Source: Sipunculus nudus (Eukaryota; Annelida; Sipuncula; Golfingiida; Sipunculidae). From it: 64,000 bases of DNA. Position numbers and translations under genes: made by a program. The stretch lies in contig CM049307.1 in assembly GCA_026874595.1 (NCBI GenBank), positions 26,014,362 through 26,078,361 on the forward strand, given 5' to 3'. Positions within the stretch are counted from its first letter, which is position 1; each line of letters opens with the position of its first letter. Of this stretch, positions 61,022 to 64,000 are shown piece by piece. A model generated the notes under the pieces. That model was given only the letters and a program-made list of their open reading frames with translations. It was not told the origin of the DNA and did no database searches.

Positions 61022-64000
61022 TAAAATTGGGGGCTCTCCCGGGATGCTTAATAGTTCTGACAACTTATTAGGCCTTTACCTGAACATTGTTTTATCATAC
61101 ATTGTTTACAAGATTACATATTGTTTACAGTACATTGTTTACAGGATTTATCTCAGTGGTTGACATCTTAATATGGCAGAATTCGAACCTGAGACATTTG
61201 TTGACGATCCCGATCCTGATCAACTTGAACAGTTGTTGCGTTTGGGACAACACTTAGGGCTAAGTGTTTGAAAAAGCTTTGAGAAAGCCTGATATCATTG
61301 CTAAAATCATGCAAGATCTAGTTAACAAAGGTTTAATTGAAGAGACTGAAGTTGAAACATTAAAAAATGACAGCCTTGCTATGCAATTAGAATTGAAAAA
61401 GTTGGAAAGGCAACATGAGCTAGCATTAAAAGAGAGGGAAGAACGGTTAGAAAGAGAAAGACGAGAAAGACTAGAAAAAGAAATAGAAAGAGAAAGACTA
61501 GAAAAAGAAAAAGAAATTGGGTTAAAACGACTGGAGTTAGAAAGACTTAAACTGGAACATAGTCTAAGTGCAACCCCAACTCACAGTTTTGATGTTACTA
61601 AACACATTAGACTTGTCCCACCTTTTAAAAAAAGAGGTTGATAAATATTTCTTACACTTTGAGAAGGTAGCCGACACTTTAAAATGGCCTATGGAAAATT
61701 GGACTATGCTGTTACAAAGTGTATTGACTGGCAAGGCCAGAGAAATTTATACAGAGCTTTCAATAGAAGCTGCTGCTGACTATGACCTGGTAAAACGGTT
61801 AATCCTAAAAGGTTATGAGTTAGTTCTGGAGGCTTACCGCCAGAAATTCAGAAATTGGGAAAAGCGCAAAGATCAGACCTACGTCGAATTTGCTAGGACA
61901 ATAGAACAGTTGTTTGATCGCTGTTGTAGTTCTAAAAATGTAATGAAAGATTATGACAATTTGCGTCAGTTTATTTTGCTTGAGGAATTTAAGCGCCGTA
62001 TTAACGCAGATGTTGAAACTTTTCTCGATGAGAAAAGTCCTGAAACACTTGACATTGCTGCTCAATTAGCTTATGATTATTCATTTATACATAACACACA
62101 AAATGTCCTTTACTAACAAATCAAACCAGTCATTGACAAACAACAATGTAAATCAGTATGGTCAAAAGAAGTTTACAGCGCAGTCACCCAGTACTAGTAG
62201 TCCTGATAGTTCAACAAAGTCCATTACTACACCTCAGTCCACGCAAACTGTGTCTAAGTCCAACAAAGACCAGTCATTTTCAAAGAAAATCTGTAATTAC
62301 TGCAAGAAATATCTGACTGCTGGAAACTTGCGAGTAAACCAAATAGCAAACCTTCTGGGTTTGTTTCAAAATCTATGCATAACATAGTACAAGAGCCAGG
62401 CTCTTTTCATGTAAATAAGGGGTACAACTCCTTTACTGACTCCAATAAAGAGATTGATGCTACGGAGACCCAAGTGCCATCTGAATTCAAAGAAGAATCC
62501 GTAGCTTGCGGGGTAATGATTCTACCCCTATTAGAATTTTGAGGGACACTGGTTCAGGCCAGACTCTCATGTTAGCAAACACTTTGCCATTTTCTAATAG
62601 GTCCTTTACTGGTGCACATGCACTTGTTAATGGTGTGTTTTCAGACAGGCAAACTTCAGTTCCGCTTCACAGTATCCATTTAAGACAGATTTGATTTCTG
62701 GGAATATTACTGTGGGCATAAGAACATTAAGTTGCTACTAGGCAATGATGTTGCAGGTGATAAAGTACAGCCTGTACCAATAGTGACAGAAAAGCCGTCA
62801 CTTGATCAGGACACTGATCCGAAAAGTCAGGAAATTCCTGGATTGTATCCTTCATGTGAAATATATAACTAGATCTGTGGCCAAGAATAACACACATGGG
62901 GATAATGGTCCAGATAATAACACTCTGGGAGTCACTCGTCTAATGACTCGCCCGTACAGAACCCTGATATTTCATGTTTGTTTCCCAGGGCAGTTTCTAA
63001 AGATGAACTGTCACAGAATCCAGTTTTTTTTCTATGTTAAAAATGAAGTGCTTATGCGTAAATGGCGACCACCTGATGTATGCGCTGATAATGAGTGGGC
63101 CATCAAACATCAAATAGTAATGCCCAAAAGCTTTCGCAGTGAAGTTCTAAGCATGGCACATGAGGCTCCTTTGTCTGGCCATTTAGGTATAAATAACAAT
63201 TATCAGAAAGTTAGTACACACTTCTACGAGTGTCTCCCAGAGTGTTATTATCTGGACCATTATCCCCATGTTCCTAACCTCAGGAAAGATGTTGTACAAT
63301 ATTGTAAATCATGCCATACATGCCAGATGGAAGGCAAGCCCAATCAGAATCCCCCTAAAGCCCCACTTAGGCCTATTCCTGCTTTCGAGGAACCATTCAG
63401 TAGGATTATTGTTGATTGTGTTGGACCCCTGCCAAGAACAAAATCTGGACATGAATACTTGCTGACAATCATGTGCGCATCTACCAGGTTCCCTGAGGCA
63501 ATACCATTGCGCAAAATTAATGCCAAAAGTGTTGTCAAAGCTCTGACCAAGTTTTTTACAACTTTTGGATTACCAAAATCCGTCCAGTCTGACCAAGTGT
63601 CTAATTTTATGTCTGGCTTATTCCAACAAGTTATGCTTGAGCTAGGTATAAAACAGAACAGCTCTTCGCCATACCATCCTGAAAGTCACGGCGCCCTCGA
63701 GCGTTTTCAACAGGCATTAAAAAACATGATCAGGCCCTATTTCTGTGACTCACAGAAAGACTGGGATGAAGGAATCCACCTATTGCTGTTTGCTGTCAGA
63801 GAATCCTTCCAAGAGTCCTTGGGTTTCAGTCCCTTTGAACTAGTTTTTGGACACTCCTTTCGAGGTCCATTGAAACTGCTTAAAGAAAAGCTCTTGTGTG
63901 AAAATCCTGATTCTCTTAGTTTACTGCAGTATGTCTCAGACTGTCGCACTAAACTACACAATGGTGGTGAGATTGCAAAGTTAAATCTAAAATCCGCACA
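60274..64000 (+). mobile_element. Gmr1-like Ty3/gypsy retrotransposon, broken, cut by the window edge
   Basis: Parts in order: LTR (60274-61021), proline-tRNA-type primer site, gag (about 61.17-62.1 kb) with a charged coiled-coil stretch and then a domain resembling the SCAN fold, a protease-like stretch with DTGS near 62.55 kb, and integrase (about 63.05-64.0 kb) with the HHCC zinc-binding region and DDE core. Integrase follows protease directly. In Gmr1-like Ty3/gypsy elements integrase is known to precede reverse transcriptase, and SCAN domains are known to derive from Gmr1-like gag. Both facts support this family. Any reverse transcriptase, RNase H and 3' LTR would lie past the right edge. 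The copy looks broken, with several breaks. Age cannot be judged from one LTR. Confidence 0.8.

Noticed and set aside
1-64000. CRISPR arrays, bacterial operons, rRNA genes
   Set aside because: No regularly spaced direct repeats with unique spacers, no ribosome-binding-site-led gene strings and no rRNA motifs. Spliced genes and eukaryotic mobile elements point to animal nuclear DNA.

Overview
The window looks like nuclear DNA of a metazoan, most likely a mollusc (bivalve or gastropod). It is AT-rich and intron-rich. It carries pearl/CvA-type non-autonomous Helitrons (tandem core, ACGG-type microsatellite, terminal hairpin), sigma-class glutathione S-transferase exons, and a Ty3/gypsy element of Gmr1-like layout. 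Coding density is very low. Most open frames here are chance frames in introns, repeats or antisense to exons. The species assignment is inference; I could run no search.

1-8.4 kb: no gene seen. 8.5-40.2 kb: a young segmental duplication built around one small secreted protein gene of about 153 residues, with a signal peptide, 7 mature cysteines and four degenerate EF-hand-like loops. Three complete six-exon copies are present: copy 1 on the minus strand (coding 10501-12369), copy 2 on plus (21130-23031) and copy 3 on plus (33282-35241). An orphan last exon of a fourth copy lies at 8503-8553. Copies 1 and 2 sit in inverted arms (about 8.59-14.42 and 20.41-25.70 kb) around a 6 kb spacer. Copies 2 and 3 sit in direct tandem units (about 20.41-28.66 and 30.66-40.17 kb). 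All three genes keep the same TATA box, a 5' non-coding exon with the same 59-base TATA-to-donor distance, and the same intron phases. Mobile elements present in some copies and absent at the matching site of others give a relative history: copy 3 split first, then 1 and 2.

Mobile DNA in and around this cluster: two related Helitron-like elements, one of them about 170 bases upstream of the copy 3 TATA box; a 1.05 kb GC-rich terminal-inverted-repeat element in intron 1 of copy 1 that seems to carry a captured promoter and first exon; several copies of a short element with GCGGATCCAGG ends; a tRNA-like SINE candidate; and two miniature LTR (TRIM-like) elements whose LTRs contain tRNA-like box A and box B.

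40-55 kb: mostly repeats and unassigned DNA, with a short coding-like stretch at 41.3-41.5 kb, a solo LTR (43.48-44.29 kb), a MITE with perfect 18-base inverted ends (47.25-47.55 kb), two further Helitron-like tails near 49 kb, and weak hints of a minus-strand gene between 54.74 and 51.2 kb. 55.7-60.0 kb: C-terminal exons of two sigma-class GST genes on the minus strand, one with a 41-base minisatellite in an intron. 60.27 kb to the right edge: a broken Gmr1-like LTR retrotransposon of the same LTR family as the solo LTR, lying antisense to the GST exon beside it and cut by the window edge.
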